A stretch of DNA of 64,000 nt from Nonomuraea gerenzanensis (GTDB taxonomy: Bacteria > Actinomycetota > Actinomycetes > Streptosporangiales > Streptosporangiaceae): the NCBI RefSeq assembly GCF_020215645.1, contig NZ_CP084058.1, positions 10,780,501 through 10,844,500 of the forward strand, read 5' to 3'. The first letter of the stretch is position 1. Every line of letters starts with the position of its first letter. Positions 12,132 through 20,375 of the stretch are shown piece by piece. The position numbers were made by a program, and so were the translations under genes. The notes beneath the pieces are model-generated. The model ran no database searches. It was not told the origin of the DNA and saw only the letters and a list, made by a program, of their open reading frames with translations.

Positions 12132-12677
12132 GTGCGCCTCCATGAAGACCCTGCGGCCTTTGAGGCCTTCTATCGCCGCCACGTCGATGCCGTGCTGAGG
12201 TTCGTGACCCGGCGGGTGAGTGATCCTCACCTCGCCGCCGATCTGACGGCGGACATCTTCCTGGCGGTCCTGGACTCCGCGCAGACGTACCGGCCGGGGC
12301 GCGGCAGCGAGGTCGCCTGGCTGTACGGCATCGCGCGCAACGTCGTGTCGGCCCAGTACCGCAGGGCCACGCGCGAGGCGCGGGCGACCGGCCGCCTGGC
12401 CGGGCGCCGCCTGATGGACGACGACGACCTCGTCCGGATGGAGGAGCGGATCGACGCCGAGCGCCGGATGCGCAGCGCTCTGGAGGCCATGCGGGGCCTG
12501 CCGGAGGGTGAGCGGGCGGTGCTGGAGCTGGTGGCGATCGACCAGCTCACCGTCACCGAGGCGGCGCAGGCGCTGGGCATCAGGCAGGTCACCGCGCGGG
12601 TCCGGCTGCACAGGGCCAGGCGTGCCCTCGGCCACTTCACCTCGCCCTCGGCCGTGTATCTGGAAGGAAAGGCATGA
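12132..12677 (+). CDS. ECF-type RNA polymerase sigma factor
   Basis: 181 aa. Region 2 lies at about 10-75 (FEAFYRRHVDAVLRFVTRRV, with the VAWLYGIARNV core) and region 4 at about 115-170 (VLELVAIDQLTVTEAAQALGI helix-turn-helix). The GTG at 12132 has AGGGAG upstream. It overlaps the next gene by 4 bp (ATGA), which implies co-translation with a membrane protein, the standard sigma/anti-sigma arrangement. The regulon is unknown. Confidence 0.92.
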   Translation: MRLHEDPAAFEAFYRRHVDAVLRFVTRRVSDPHLAADLTADIFLAVLDSAQTYRPGRGSEVAWLYGIARNVVSAQYRRATREARATGRLAGRRLMDDDDLVRMEERIDAERRMRSALEAMRGLPEGERAVLELVAIDQLTVTEAAQALGIRQVTARVRLHRARRALGHFTSPSAVYLEGKA

Positions 12678-13327
12678 GCGACTTCGAAGATCGCCTTCTC
12701 GGTGCACTCAAGGAAGAGATCGCGACGAGGAAGGCGGACGACAGGATGACGACGGTGACACCGGCCCGGGACGGCTCCCGGCGGCGGATCGTGGGGCTGT
12801 CCGCCGCGGTGGCGGGGGTCGCGGCGGCCGCCACCGCGGTGGTGGCGGCCACCGGGGTGCTCGGCGGGCCCGCGTACGCGGTGACCAGGGACGCCGACGG
12901 CGGGGTCAGCGTGCGGATCCACGCGTTCACCGACCCTGGCGGGCTGGAGGCCGAGCTGGCCGAGGCCGGGGTCAGGGCCGTGGTGGACTACCTGCCGCAG
13001 GGGCAGACCTGCAAGCGGCCGCGCGGCACGCACGGGGGCGGCTCAGGGGAGTTCGCGGCGGGTATCGGGCGCGATGGCGACGGGATCGGCTTCGAGATCG
13101 AGAAGGGGCAGGTGCCGGAGGGCTCGACGCTGGTGCTGACCGTCTCCAAGAGCGAGGACGGGGACGATCGGCCGCCGTTCGCGACCACACTGGAGATCGT
13201 CGAGGGCGCGGTGGCGGACTGCGAGCCGGTCTCCATGCCCGTTCCGGGTGAAGGCGACGGGTCGGGCTTCGACACGAGCACGGACGAGGAGGGGCAGGGG
13301 CCGAGCCTCAACAGCAGGACCGGGTGA
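12674..13327 (+). CDS. Membrane partner of the ECF sigma factor
   Basis: 217 aa. A cytoplasmic N-terminal segment of about 38 residues is followed by one transmembrane helix (IVGLSAAVAGVAAAATAVVA) and an extracytoplasmic domain with two cysteines (QTCKRPRG, ADCEPV) and an acidic, disordered tail. The position suggests an anti-sigma or sensor role. The zinc anti-sigma motif HxxxCxxC is absent, so if it is an anti-sigma factor it is not of the ZAS type. Translationally coupled to the sigma gene. Confidence 0.75.
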   Translation: MSDFEDRLLGALKEEIATRKADDRMTTVTPARDGSRRRIVGLSAAVAGVAAAATAVVAATGVLGGPAYAVTRDADGGVSVRIHAFTDPGGLEAELAEAGVRAVVDYLPQGQTCKRPRGTHGGGSGEFAAGIGRDGDGIGFEIEKGQVPEGSTLVLTVSKSEDGDDRPPFATTLEIVEGAVADCEPVSMPVPGEGDGSGFDTSTDEEGQGPSLNSRTG

Positions 13328-13345
13328 GCTTGGCGCACCCGCATC

Positions 13346-13373
13346 GCCCGGCGGCCCTCCCGAGCCGCCGGGC
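13346..13373. terminator. Bidirectional hairpin between convergent genes
   Basis: A perfect 10-bp inverted repeat (13346-13355 with 13364-13373, 8-nt loop) lies between the ends of the sigma-partner gene and the ROK gene. It has no U tract, as is usual for actinomycete terminators. Confidence 0.65.
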
Positions 13374-13380
13374 CTGTGCG

Positions 13381-14556
13381 TCAGGAGTCGCGGGCCGGCC
13401 AGTAGGTGTCGCCTGCCAGGAGCAGCGCCGCGGCGCCGATGAGGCCGGATTCCTGGCCGAGGGCGGCCGGCAGCAGCTTGACGCGGCGGGCGAAGCCGAG
13501 CCTGGCGTGCTCGCGCAGGGCCTCCTCCATGGGGCCGAACAGGGTTTCGCCCGCCTGGGACAGGCCGCCGCCGATCGTGATGACGTCGAGGTCGCACAGA
13601 TGGGTGGCGGAGGCGATGGCCACGCCCAGCGCCCGTCCCGCGCGGCGCATCGCCCGTGAGGCGACGGCATCGCCCGCCCGCGCGTCGGCCGCCAGCTGGC
13701 GCGCCGTCACGGGGCGGTCCTCCGGGTACGCCCCGCCTACGGAAGCGTCGACCCCGGTGTCCTGGCTGGTCACACTTCGTGCGGTGAGCACGCCGCCGCC
13801 GTCCTCGGCCCGCGCCGGTCCGCCGTGCCGCTCCGCCACGGACCGGCCGCTTCCGACCGCCCCGGGCCGGCGCCCGTCGGTGCCGCTTCCCATCGCCTCG
13901 GGCCGGCGCCCGTCGGTGCCGCTTCCCATCGCCTCGGGCCGGCGCCCGTCCGTGCCGCGTCCCACCGCTCTCGGGACCCAGCCCTGCTCCAGGGCCCACG
14001 TGACCAGCGCCGGCCCTCGGGCGACGGCCTCCAGGCAGCCGTGCCCGCCGCAGCCGCACCGGGGGCCACCCGCCTGCTCGACCACCACGTGACCGATGTG
14101 CCCCGCGTTCCCGGTACGCCCGTGATGCAGCCGCCCGTTGAGGATCAGCCCGCCGCCGACCCCCGTCGACACGACCATGCCGAGCATGTCGTCGCTCCCC
14201 TGCCCGGCTCCCCGCCAGTGCTCGGCCACGGCCAGGCAGACCGCGTCGTTGTGGACCCGTACCGGCACGGAGGGGAATGTCGCGGCCAGCCGGGCGCGCA
14301 GCGGGAAGCCGCGCCAGCCTGGGATGTTCAGCGGCGACACCTCCCCGTCGGGCCAGCTCAGCGGCCCGCCGCAGCCCACGCCCACCCCGTCGCAGCGGCC
14401 GGCGAAGGGCGCCACGAGGTCGGCTAGCGCGCGCCACAGGGTCTCCGCGTCCGCGCCCTGCGGCGTCGCGGCCCGCCGGGGCTCGGTCACCGTGCCGTCT
14501 CCCGCGACCAGGCCGGCGGCCAGCTTGGTGCCTCCGACGTCGATGGCGAGGATCAC
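13381..14556 (-). CDS. ROK family sugar kinase with a repeat insertion
   Basis: 391 aa against the usual 300-320. It has the N-terminal ATP motif AIDVGGTK, the catalytic Asp in RVHNDAVCLA, the GHIGH zinc/sugar motif and the Cys-rich CGCGGHGCLE motif of ROK kinases. This fits glucokinase or N-acetylglucosamine kinase; substrate not decided. About 80 extra residues lie between VTWALEQGW and VTARQLAADARAGD and include a 12-residue motif (GTDGRRPEAMGS) repeated about three times. The insertion is in a region normally helical, so folding must loop it out. GTG 14556 gives the canonical VILAIDVGGTK N-terminus. Confidence 0.9.
   Translation of the reverse strand: MILAIDVGGTKLAAGLVAGDGTVTEPRRAATPQGADAETLWRALADLVAPFAGRCDGVGVGCGGPLSWPDGEVSPLNIPGWRGFPLRARLAATFPSVPVRVHNDAVCLAVAEHWRGAGQGSDDMLGMVVSTGVGGGLILNGRLHHGRTGNAGHIGHVVVEQAGGPRCGCGGHGCLEAVARGPALVTWALEQGWVPRAVGRGTDGRRPEAMGSGTDGRRPEAMGSGTDGRRPGAVGSGRSVAERHGGPARAEDGGGVLTARSVTSQDTGVDASVGGAYPEDRPVTARQLAADARAGDAVASRAMRRAGRALGVAIASATHLCDLDVITIGGGLSQAGETLFGPMEEALREHARLGFARRVKLLPAALGQESGLIGAAALLLAGDTYWPARDS
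13864..13971 (-). repeat. 36-bp tandem repeat, three copies, inside the ROK gene
   Basis: Three consecutive 36-bp units begin at 13864, 13900 and 13936; the first two are nearly identical and the third has a few changes. Each encodes about 12 residues (GTDGRRPEAMGS), so the frame is kept. Confidence 0.9.
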
Positions 14557-14561
14557 GGGCG

Positions 14562-14637
14562 GCGGCCGGACGCGATCGGAGCCCGCCGGCGACGGCCGTC
14601 CATGACCACGGCCCGCCTGATGCGGCCGGACGCGATC
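14562..14637. repeat. 16-bp direct repeat between ROK and FIST genes
   Basis: The 16-bp sequence GCGGCCGGACGCGATC occurs at 14562-14577 and 14622-14637, bounding the short gap between the ROK start and the FIST stop. It may mark a small local duplication. Confidence 0.7.
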
Positions 14638-15820
14638 ACGGCCCGCCCGACGCGCTCGAGAACACCAGGACGGACGCGGTGAACCCGTGCACATGGTTGT
14701 GCCCCGCCACCGGTCCCACCTCCCCGGCCGCGAAGAACCCCGCCACCCCGATGGGCCCCAGCGTGTCGCGCAGGGCGACAGGATCGTGGTCGGCCGTGCC
14801 GAACATCGCCGACCCGCGCCCGTTGCAGGAGAACAGCAGCGCCCCGTCCACCTTCCCGAGCTCCTCGCGGTGGGCGTCCAGCAGGTCGTACAGGTCCTCG
14901 TCGGCGGTGGCCGCGTCACGGACCTGGAAGCGCACGGTCCTGCCGACCTCCACGATGTCGCCGATGGCCACGGCCTCGCGGTCCGGGTCGATGCCGATGA
15001 CCCCCCTGATGAGGAAGTCGCCGCGCTCGTGGCGCTCGGCGTACTCGTCCATGGCCAGCCCGATCTGGAGCCCGGAGGCGACCAGCTCGCGGTCGTCCTC
15101 GTCCAGCTCGCTGACGATGTCCTCCAGCCTGGCAAGCGCGGGTTGCCCGGCCAGCTCCAGCAGCAGGTTCTCCTCGGAGGCGGTGACCACCATGCTGGGC
15201 CCGATCGGCCTGCAGCCCTGGCTGACCACCGTGCTGACCTTGATCGGCCCGCTCAGCAGCACGCCGATGGCCCCCTCGGTGTAGATCTCGCCGTCGGCGA
15301 ACAGCCGTACGGATCCCCGTCCCTGGAGCCCGTTCGCCAGGCCGCCGATCAGCGGCAGGTCGCCCAGGACGTCGACCGAGCGCTCGACGAAGGCGTCGGT
15401 CGGGAAGCTGTACGGGTCGGCCAGCAGGATCGCCACGTGATCGTCGCCGCCGCGCTCCGGCAGCCCGACCACCACGAACCGGTCCTCGGCCGTCAGCGTC
15501 TCCAGGGCGAACGTGGTCAGCCTGGCCCCGTCCAGGGTCGCCGCCCACGCGCTCACGGCAGGTGTCAGCTCCACCCCTTGCCCGTCGCCGATCACCCCCG
15601 TGGCACTGCATCCGATCACGTGCGCCTCGGGCGCGAGCTTCATCGCGGCCTGCCCGGCGCGGGCGACGTCGTCGGGATCGTCACCGCAGATGAAGAAGCA
15701 GACCAGGTCTGCTTGGCCGCTGAGCCTCGACAGTGCCTGACCGACGGCGTTCTCCGCGGCCTCCACCAGGTCGGAACCCACGGCGAGGCCGTCGGCGAAG
15801 CGGCTTGTCATCAAGGCCAC
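14636..15820 (-). CDS. FIST domain protein
   Basis: 394 aa. The N-terminal half matches the FIST_N sensory domain (DLVCFFICGDD, HVIGCSATGVIGDGQGVE) and the C-terminal half FIST_C (DGALLFSCNGRGSAMFG, GPIGVAGFFAAGEVGPV). FIST domains are thought to bind small ligands such as amino acids and are often coupled to signalling partners, but this is a stand-alone cytoplasmic protein. GTG 15820 is chosen because GGAGG lies eight bases upstream; upstream ATG and TTG codons lack one. Confidence 0.88.
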   Translation of the reverse strand: MALMTSRFADGLAVGSDLVEAAENAVGQALSRLSGQADLVCFFICGDDPDDVARAGQAAMKLAPEAHVIGCSATGVIGDGQGVELTPAVSAWAATLDGARLTTFALETLTAEDRFVVVGLPERGGDDHVAILLADPYSFPTDAFVERSVDVLGDLPLIGGLANGLQGRGSVRLFADGEIYTEGAIGVLLSGPIKVSTVVSQGCRPIGPSMVVTASEENLLLELAGQPALARLEDIVSELDEDDRELVASGLQIGLAMDEYAERHERGDFLIRGVIGIDPDREAVAIGDIVEVGRTVRFQVRDAATADEDLYDLLDAHREELGKVDGALLFSCNGRGSAMFGTADHDPVALRDTLGPIGVAGFFAAGEVGPVAGHNHVHGFTASVLVFSSASGGP

Positions 15821-15982
15821 GGATCTCGCCTCCCTCGACATGTCCAAGTTCCCTAGGCCCGATTCTCCCCACTAAAGGGACAAGCACGCGCACGAACCGT
15901 CACGCAATAGTCAAGATCCGAAATCTCCGCCAGATGCGAAAGTCTCTGCCACATTGCTCGCAGGGGACGTAGTCTCGATCCC

Positions 15983-17374
15983 GTGCATCAGCCACGTATT
16001 CTCCGCGAGTTGCGAGAGAGCGGCCACGTTCATCGCACCGTCAAGGCCGAGATCCGGGAAAACCTGCTGGCCAGGCTGCGCGCGGGTGAGCCGCGCTTCC
16101 CCGGCATCGTGGGCTTCGACGACACCGTCCTGCCCCATCTGGAACGGGCCCTGCTCGCCGGGCACGATCTGGTCCTCCTCGGTGAGCGGGGCCAGGGCAA
16201 GACCCGGCTCATCCGCACCGTCACCGGGCTGCTCGACGAATGGACGCCGGTGGTCGAGGGCTGCGAGATCAACGACCACCCGTACGCGCCGGCCTGCACG
16301 CGCTGCCAGAAGCTGGCGCGCGAGCTGGGCGACGAGCTGCCGGTGGCGTGGAAGCACCGCGACGAGCGCTACGGCGAGAAGCTCGCCACGCCCGACACCT
16401 CCGTGGGCGACCTGATCGGCGACGTCGACCCCATCAAGATCGCCGAAGGGCGCACGCTGGGTGACCCCGAGACCGTGCACTACGGCCTGGTGCCGCGCAC
16501 CAACCGGGGCGTCTTCTCCGTCAACGAGCTGCCCGACCTGGCCGAGCGCATCCAGGTGTCGCTGCTCAACGTGCTGGAGGAGCGCGACATCCAGGTGCGC
16601 GGCTACAACCTGCGCCTGCCCCTCGACATCCTGCTGATCGCCAGCGCCAACCCCGAGGACTACACCAACCGCGGCCGGATCATCACGCCGCTGAAGGACC
16701 GGTTCGGCGCCGAGATCCGCACCCACTACCCGCTGACCGTCGAGCACGAGCTCGCGCTCATCCGCCAGGAGTCCATGCCGGACATCGGGGCCGACGTGCC
16801 CGAGCACCTGGTCGAGGTGATCGCCCGCTTCACCCGGCTGGTCCGCGAGTCCACCGCCGTGGACGCCCGTTCCGGCGTGTCGGCCCGCTTCGCCATCGCC
16901 GCGGCCGAGACCGCGGCCGCCTCGGCCGTGCGCCGGGCGGCGATCGCCGGCGAGGAGCAGGCGGTCACCCGGGTCGTGGACCTGGCATGCGTGGTGCACA
17001 GCCTGCGGGGCAAGGTGGAGTTCGAGGTCAGCGAGGAGGGCAGGGAGACCGAGATCCTGGCCCACCTGCTGCGCCGGGCGACGGCCGAGACGTTCAGGAG
17101 CCGGCTGGGCGGCATGGACCTGTCGGCGCTGACCGACAAGTTCGCCGAGGGCAACCAGGTGGAGTCCGGCGAGCTGGTGCCCGCCGGTGAGCTGCTGCAC
17201 CGCATCGGCCCCGTGGCCGGGCTGGCCAAGGTCATGTCGCGGCTGGGCATGGGCGCGGGCGAGGAGTCCCCCGGGCACGCGGCGGCGGCCTTGGAGTTCG
17301 CCCTGGAAGGGCTTTACCTGATGCGGCGGCTGTCCAAGGAAGACCTTGACGGGGTCAGCGTTTACCGGACGTGA
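15983..17374 (+). CDS. AAA+ ATPase of the Mg-chelatase/MoxR class
   Basis: 463 aa. Walker A GERGQGKT is near residue 67, and a large insert with Cys and His residues (CEINDHPYAPACTRCQKLA) follows. The Walker B region reads GVFSVNELPDLAERIQ, and sensor 1 is in LLIASANPEDYTNRGRI. Asn replaces the usual first Asp of Walker B, which seems typical of this subfamily. Such ATPases act as chaperones with a VWA-domain partner; that partner is encoded at 18206, separated by one secreted protein gene. GTG start at 15983. Confidence 0.88.
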   Translation: MHQPRILRELRESGHVHRTVKAEIRENLLARLRAGEPRFPGIVGFDDTVLPHLERALLAGHDLVLLGERGQGKTRLIRTVTGLLDEWTPVVEGCEINDHPYAPACTRCQKLARELGDELPVAWKHRDERYGEKLATPDTSVGDLIGDVDPIKIAEGRTLGDPETVHYGLVPRTNRGVFSVNELPDLAERIQVSLLNVLEERDIQVRGYNLRLPLDILLIASANPEDYTNRGRIITPLKDRFGAEIRTHYPLTVEHELALIRQESMPDIGADVPEHLVEVIARFTRLVRESTAVDARSGVSARFAIAAAETAAASAVRRAAIAGEEQAVTRVVDLACVVHSLRGKVEFEVSEEGRETEILAHLLRRATAETFRSRLGGMDLSALTDKFAEGNQVESGELVPAGELLHRIGPVAGLAKVMSRLGMGAGEESPGHAAAALEFALEGLYLMRRLSKEDLDGVSVYRT

Positions 17375-17396
17375 ACACATCGGCGGTCTTCCGCGT

Positions 17397-17420
17397 CAAA
17401 GTGGATAGCTGATCACTTTG
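17397..17420. promoter_or_regulatory. Candidate operator upstream of the secreted protein gene
   Basis: A perfect inverted repeat CAAAGTG (17397-17403) and CACTTTG (17414-17420), with a 10-bp near-palindromic centre, ends 17 nt before ATG 17438. Spacing and symmetry suit a dimeric repressor. No regulator is encoded beside it. Confidence 0.6.
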
Positions 17421-17437
17421 TACGGGGGAGACCGTTC

Positions 17438-18166
17438 ATGCGCCTGCTCGTCGCCTTCGCCACCGCCGCCGCCGCTGTTTCCCTGAGCGCGCCCGCCGAG
17501 GCGGCCACCGCCGTGTACGGCTTCGCCTGGGCCGACGGCAAGGGGCACCTGCGGATCGTGCCGAAGTCCGCCACCCGCGACAGCCGGGTGACGTACGTGC
17601 TGAAGTCCCTGCCCAAGGCCAAGGAGCTGCGGCTCGACCACACCAAGGCGGCGTACGGGCGGGTCACGGTCGCGTGCGACCTGAAGGAGACCGAGGGCCG
17701 GGTGTCCGTGGACGCCAAGGGCCTGGGGCGCACGGCGTGCAAGCCCCGCCACCTGGCCGACCAGCTCGGGCGCGGCCCGGTGGCCGTGCGCGTCGAGTAC
17801 ACCGGCGGCAGGGCCACCAGGGTCAACGAGATCCTGGTCGCCGACTGGGGCACCCCGCGCACGGCCCGCGGCACGATCGAGCGCGTCGGCGACACCGCCG
17901 TCCTGTTCGCCACCGGCGGCAAGACGATCAAGCTCGGGTACACGTACACGACGGCCTTCCACCGCACCACGGCCAGGTGCGGCGACGGCTGGCTGACCGG
18001 TGAGCCGGTGAACGCGGACAGGAACGGCCTGGGCAAGAAGCCGTGCGGGTGGACGCACCTCACCAAGGCCCTCAAGGGCACCCGCCACCCGGTGCTGGTG
18101 AGGGTCGACTACACCCCGGGCGTGAACGCGCTGAACGAGGTGTGGGAGGTCTTCGGCGACGCCTGA
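17438..18166 (+). CDS. Secreted protein with an internal duplication
   Basis: 242 aa. A Sec signal peptide ends near AEAA (residue 22). The mature protein has two related halves of about 105 residues: each has a Cys, then a conserved GLG.x.xCx.xxL motif, then VRVxYTxG and VNE, for example VDAKGLGRTACKPRHL against VNADRNGLGKKPCGWTHL. Each half probably forms one disulphide. No enzymatic motif was found. GGGGGAG precedes the ATG, and a 24-bp inverted repeat lies just upstream. It sits between the AAA+ and VWA genes, so it may have been inserted into that pair. Confidence 0.85.
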   Translation: MRLLVAFATAAAAVSLSAPAEAATAVYGFAWADGKGHLRIVPKSATRDSRVTYVLKSLPKAKELRLDHTKAAYGRVTVACDLKETEGRVSVDAKGLGRTACKPRHLADQLGRGPVAVRVEYTGGRATRVNEILVADWGTPRTARGTIERVGDTAVLFATGGKTIKLGYTYTTAFHRTTARCGDGWLTGEPVNADRNGLGKKPCGWTHLTKALKGTRHPVLVRVDYTPGVNALNEVWEVFGDA

Positions 18167-18205
18167 AACGACCCGCCGGGGGGTTTCTCGGGTTAGCGTG
18201 GGTTT

Positions 18206-20260
18206 GTGATGGCCTTTCGCTATGGCGAGTACCACGACGGCCCCGACCCCCTGGCTCCTCCGTACGACGTCAGGGCGGCGCTCGACGAGATGGGCGACGC
18301 CATCCTGTCGGGCTCGACGCCGGTCCACGCCCTGCGCGACCTGCTCAAGCGCGGCCTGCCCGGCACGCAGGAGCGGCGCGGGCTCGACGACATGCTCAGG
18401 GAGGTCCGCAAGCGCCGCCGCGACCTGCGCGAGCGCGGGCGGCTCGACGGCACGCTGGAGCGCGCCAGAGCCCTGCTGGACAAGGCGATCGGGCAGGAGC
18501 GGGCCGAGCTGTTCCCCGACCCGTCCGACGAGGCGCGGCTGCGGGAGGCGGGGCTCGACGCGCTGCCCGAGGACACGGCCAGCGCCATCCAGGAGCTGAG
18601 CACGTACGACTGGCGCTCGGCCGCGGCCCGTCAGACCTTCGAGGAGCTGCGCGACCTGCTGCGCAGGGAGGTCCTGGACAGCCAGTTCAAGGGGCTGCGC
18701 GACGCGCTGGCCAACCCGGACCCGCAGGCGATGGAACGCATCCGGCAGATGATGTCGGACCTGAACGACATGCTCGACAAGGACGCCAGGGGCGAGCACA
18801 CCCAGGCCGACTTCGACGCCTTCATGGCCAGGCACGGCGACCTGTTCCCCGAGAAGCCGCGCAACCTGGAGGAGCTCGTCGACATCCTGGCCCGCCGCGC
18901 CGCCGCCACGCAGCGCATGCTGGCCTCGATGACCCCGCGCCAGCGCGAGGAGCTGAGCAACCTCATCAACCAGACCCTCGACCAGGCGGGCCTGTCCGAC
19001 CAGATGCGCCGGCTCGGCGAGGCCCTCTACGCCCGCCGCCCCGACCTGGCCTGGAACGCCCCCGAGCGCCTGACCGGCGAGGAGCCCCTCGGCATGGGCG
19101 ACGCCGTGACGGCCCTGGAGGAGCTGGCCGACCTCACCCAGCTGGAGACCGCCCTGCGCCAGGACTACCCGGGCGCGCGGCTGGACGACATCGACGAGGC
19201 CGCCGTACGCCGTGCGCTCGGCCGCTCCGCGGTGGACGACCTGGAGGCGCTCAAGCGCATCGAGCGGGAGCTGGAGGAGCAGGGTTACCTGCTGCGCCGC
19301 CGCGGCAAGCTGGAGCTCACCCCGAAGGCCGTGCGCCGCCTGGGCGAGACCGCGCTGCGCCGGGTCTTCTCCTCCCTCGACGCGGGCCGCCGCGGCGACC
19401 ACGACCAGCACGACGCGGGCTCGGCCGGCGAGCTGACCGGCTCGTCGCGGCCGTGGCGGTTCGGTGACGAGCAGCCGATCGACGTGGTGCGCACGCTGGT
19501 GAACGGCGTGCGCGGCGGCGGCGTGGCCGTCGGCTCCCCGCGCGGCGGCGACGGGGCGCGTGTCGGGGACGGGGCGCGTGTCGGGGACGGGGCACGCGTC
19601 GGGGACGGGGCACGCGTCGGGGACGGGGCACGCGTCGGGGTGCGGCTGTCGGTGGACGACTTCGAGGTGGCCGAGACCGAACGGCGCAGCGCCGCGGCCG
19701 TCTGCCTGCTGGTGGACCTGTCGTACTCGATGGCCCTGCGCGGCACCTGGGCCGCCGCCAAGCAGACGGCGCTGGCCCTGCAGGCGCTGGTGGCCTCCAA
19801 GTTCCCGCAGGACGCCGTGCAGATCATCGGCTTCTCCAACTACGCCAGGGTGCTGCAGCCCGACGAGCTGGCGGGCCTCGACTGGGACATGGTCCAGGGC
19901 ACGAACCTGCACCACGCCCTGCTCATCGCCGGCCGCCACCTCGACCGTCACCCGGACTTCGAGCCGGTGGTGCTGGTGGTCACCGACGGCGAGCCGACGG
20001 CGCACCTGATGCGCAACGGCCGGTCGGCGTTCGAGTGGCCGCCGTCGCACGAGACGCTGGAGCTGACGCTGGCCGAGGTGGACAAGATGACCAGGCGGCG
20101 GGCCACGATCAACGTCTTCATGCTGGCGGCGGACGACCGGCTCAAGGAGTTCGTGGACGAGGTGGCCCGCAGGAACGGCGGCCGGGTCTTCTCACCGAGC
20201 GCCGAACGGCTCGGCGAGTACGTGGTCAGCGACTTCCTGCGGCTGCGCCGGGCTCGCTGA
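18206..20260 (+). CDS. VWA-domain protein, partner of the AAA+ ATPase
   Basis: 684 aa. The N-terminal two-thirds is helical and highly charged. The C-terminal ~190 residues form a von Willebrand A domain with the MIDAS motif DLSYSMALRG, a downstream GTNLHHAL Thr and VVTDGEP Asp. These proteins work with MoxR-like ATPases in assembling or inserting cofactors into targets that are seldom known. A low-complexity stretch of five GDGARV repeats precedes the VWA domain. Start GTG 18206 or ATG 18209; neither has a strong Shine-Dalgarno. Confidence 0.88.
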   Translation: MMAFRYGEYHDGPDPLAPPYDVRAALDEMGDAILSGSTPVHALRDLLKRGLPGTQERRGLDDMLREVRKRRRDLRERGRLDGTLERARALLDKAIGQERAELFPDPSDEARLREAGLDALPEDTASAIQELSTYDWRSAAARQTFEELRDLLRREVLDSQFKGLRDALANPDPQAMERIRQMMSDLNDMLDKDARGEHTQADFDAFMARHGDLFPEKPRNLEELVDILARRAAATQRMLASMTPRQREELSNLINQTLDQAGLSDQMRRLGEALYARRPDLAWNAPERLTGEEPLGMGDAVTALEELADLTQLETALRQDYPGARLDDIDEAAVRRALGRSAVDDLEALKRIERELEEQGYLLRRRGKLELTPKAVRRLGETALRRVFSSLDAGRRGDHDQHDAGSAGELTGSSRPWRFGDEQPIDVVRTLVNGVRGGGVAVGSPRGGDGARVGDGARVGDGARVGDGARVGDGARVGVRLSVDDFEVAETERRSAAAVCLLVDLSYSMALRGTWAAAKQTALALQALVASKFPQDAVQIIGFSNYARVLQPDELAGLDWDMVQGTNLHHALLIAGRHLDRHPDFEPVVLVVTDGEPTAHLMRNGRSAFEWPPSHETLELTLAEVDKMTRRRATINVFMLAADDRLKEFVDEVARRNGGRVFSPSAERLGEYVVSDFLRLRRAR
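19553..19640 (+). repeat. 18-bp tandem repeat, about five copies, in the VWA gene
   Basis: Units start at 19553, 19571, 19589, 19607 and 19625, the last partial. They split into two sequence types (GGGGCGCGTGTCGGGGAC and GGGGCACGCGTCGGGGAC), showing stepwise expansion. Each encodes a permutation of GDGARV in frame, making a linker just before the VWA domain. Confidence 0.92.
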
Positions 20261-20375
20261 GCACCGCCGGCGCACCCGACCACTCGGCGTCCGTCATCCG
20301 GGACCGGGCCCAGGCGGCCCGGTACGCGTACGAGTCGGGCCTGGTCCGCCCCGGCGACCCGCCGACCGGCTGAGC

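Noticed and set aside
14277..15284. A 335-aa plus-strand frame opposite the ROK and FIST genes
   Set aside because: Arg/Pro/Ser-biased composition typical of the complement of GC-rich coding DNA; both genes it overlaps have intact catalytic or domain motifs.
20261..20375. Possible short coding remnant after the VWA gene ending RPGDPPTG
   Set aside because: The frame only extends from another reading frame of the VWA gene and has no start or Shine-Dalgarno of its own.
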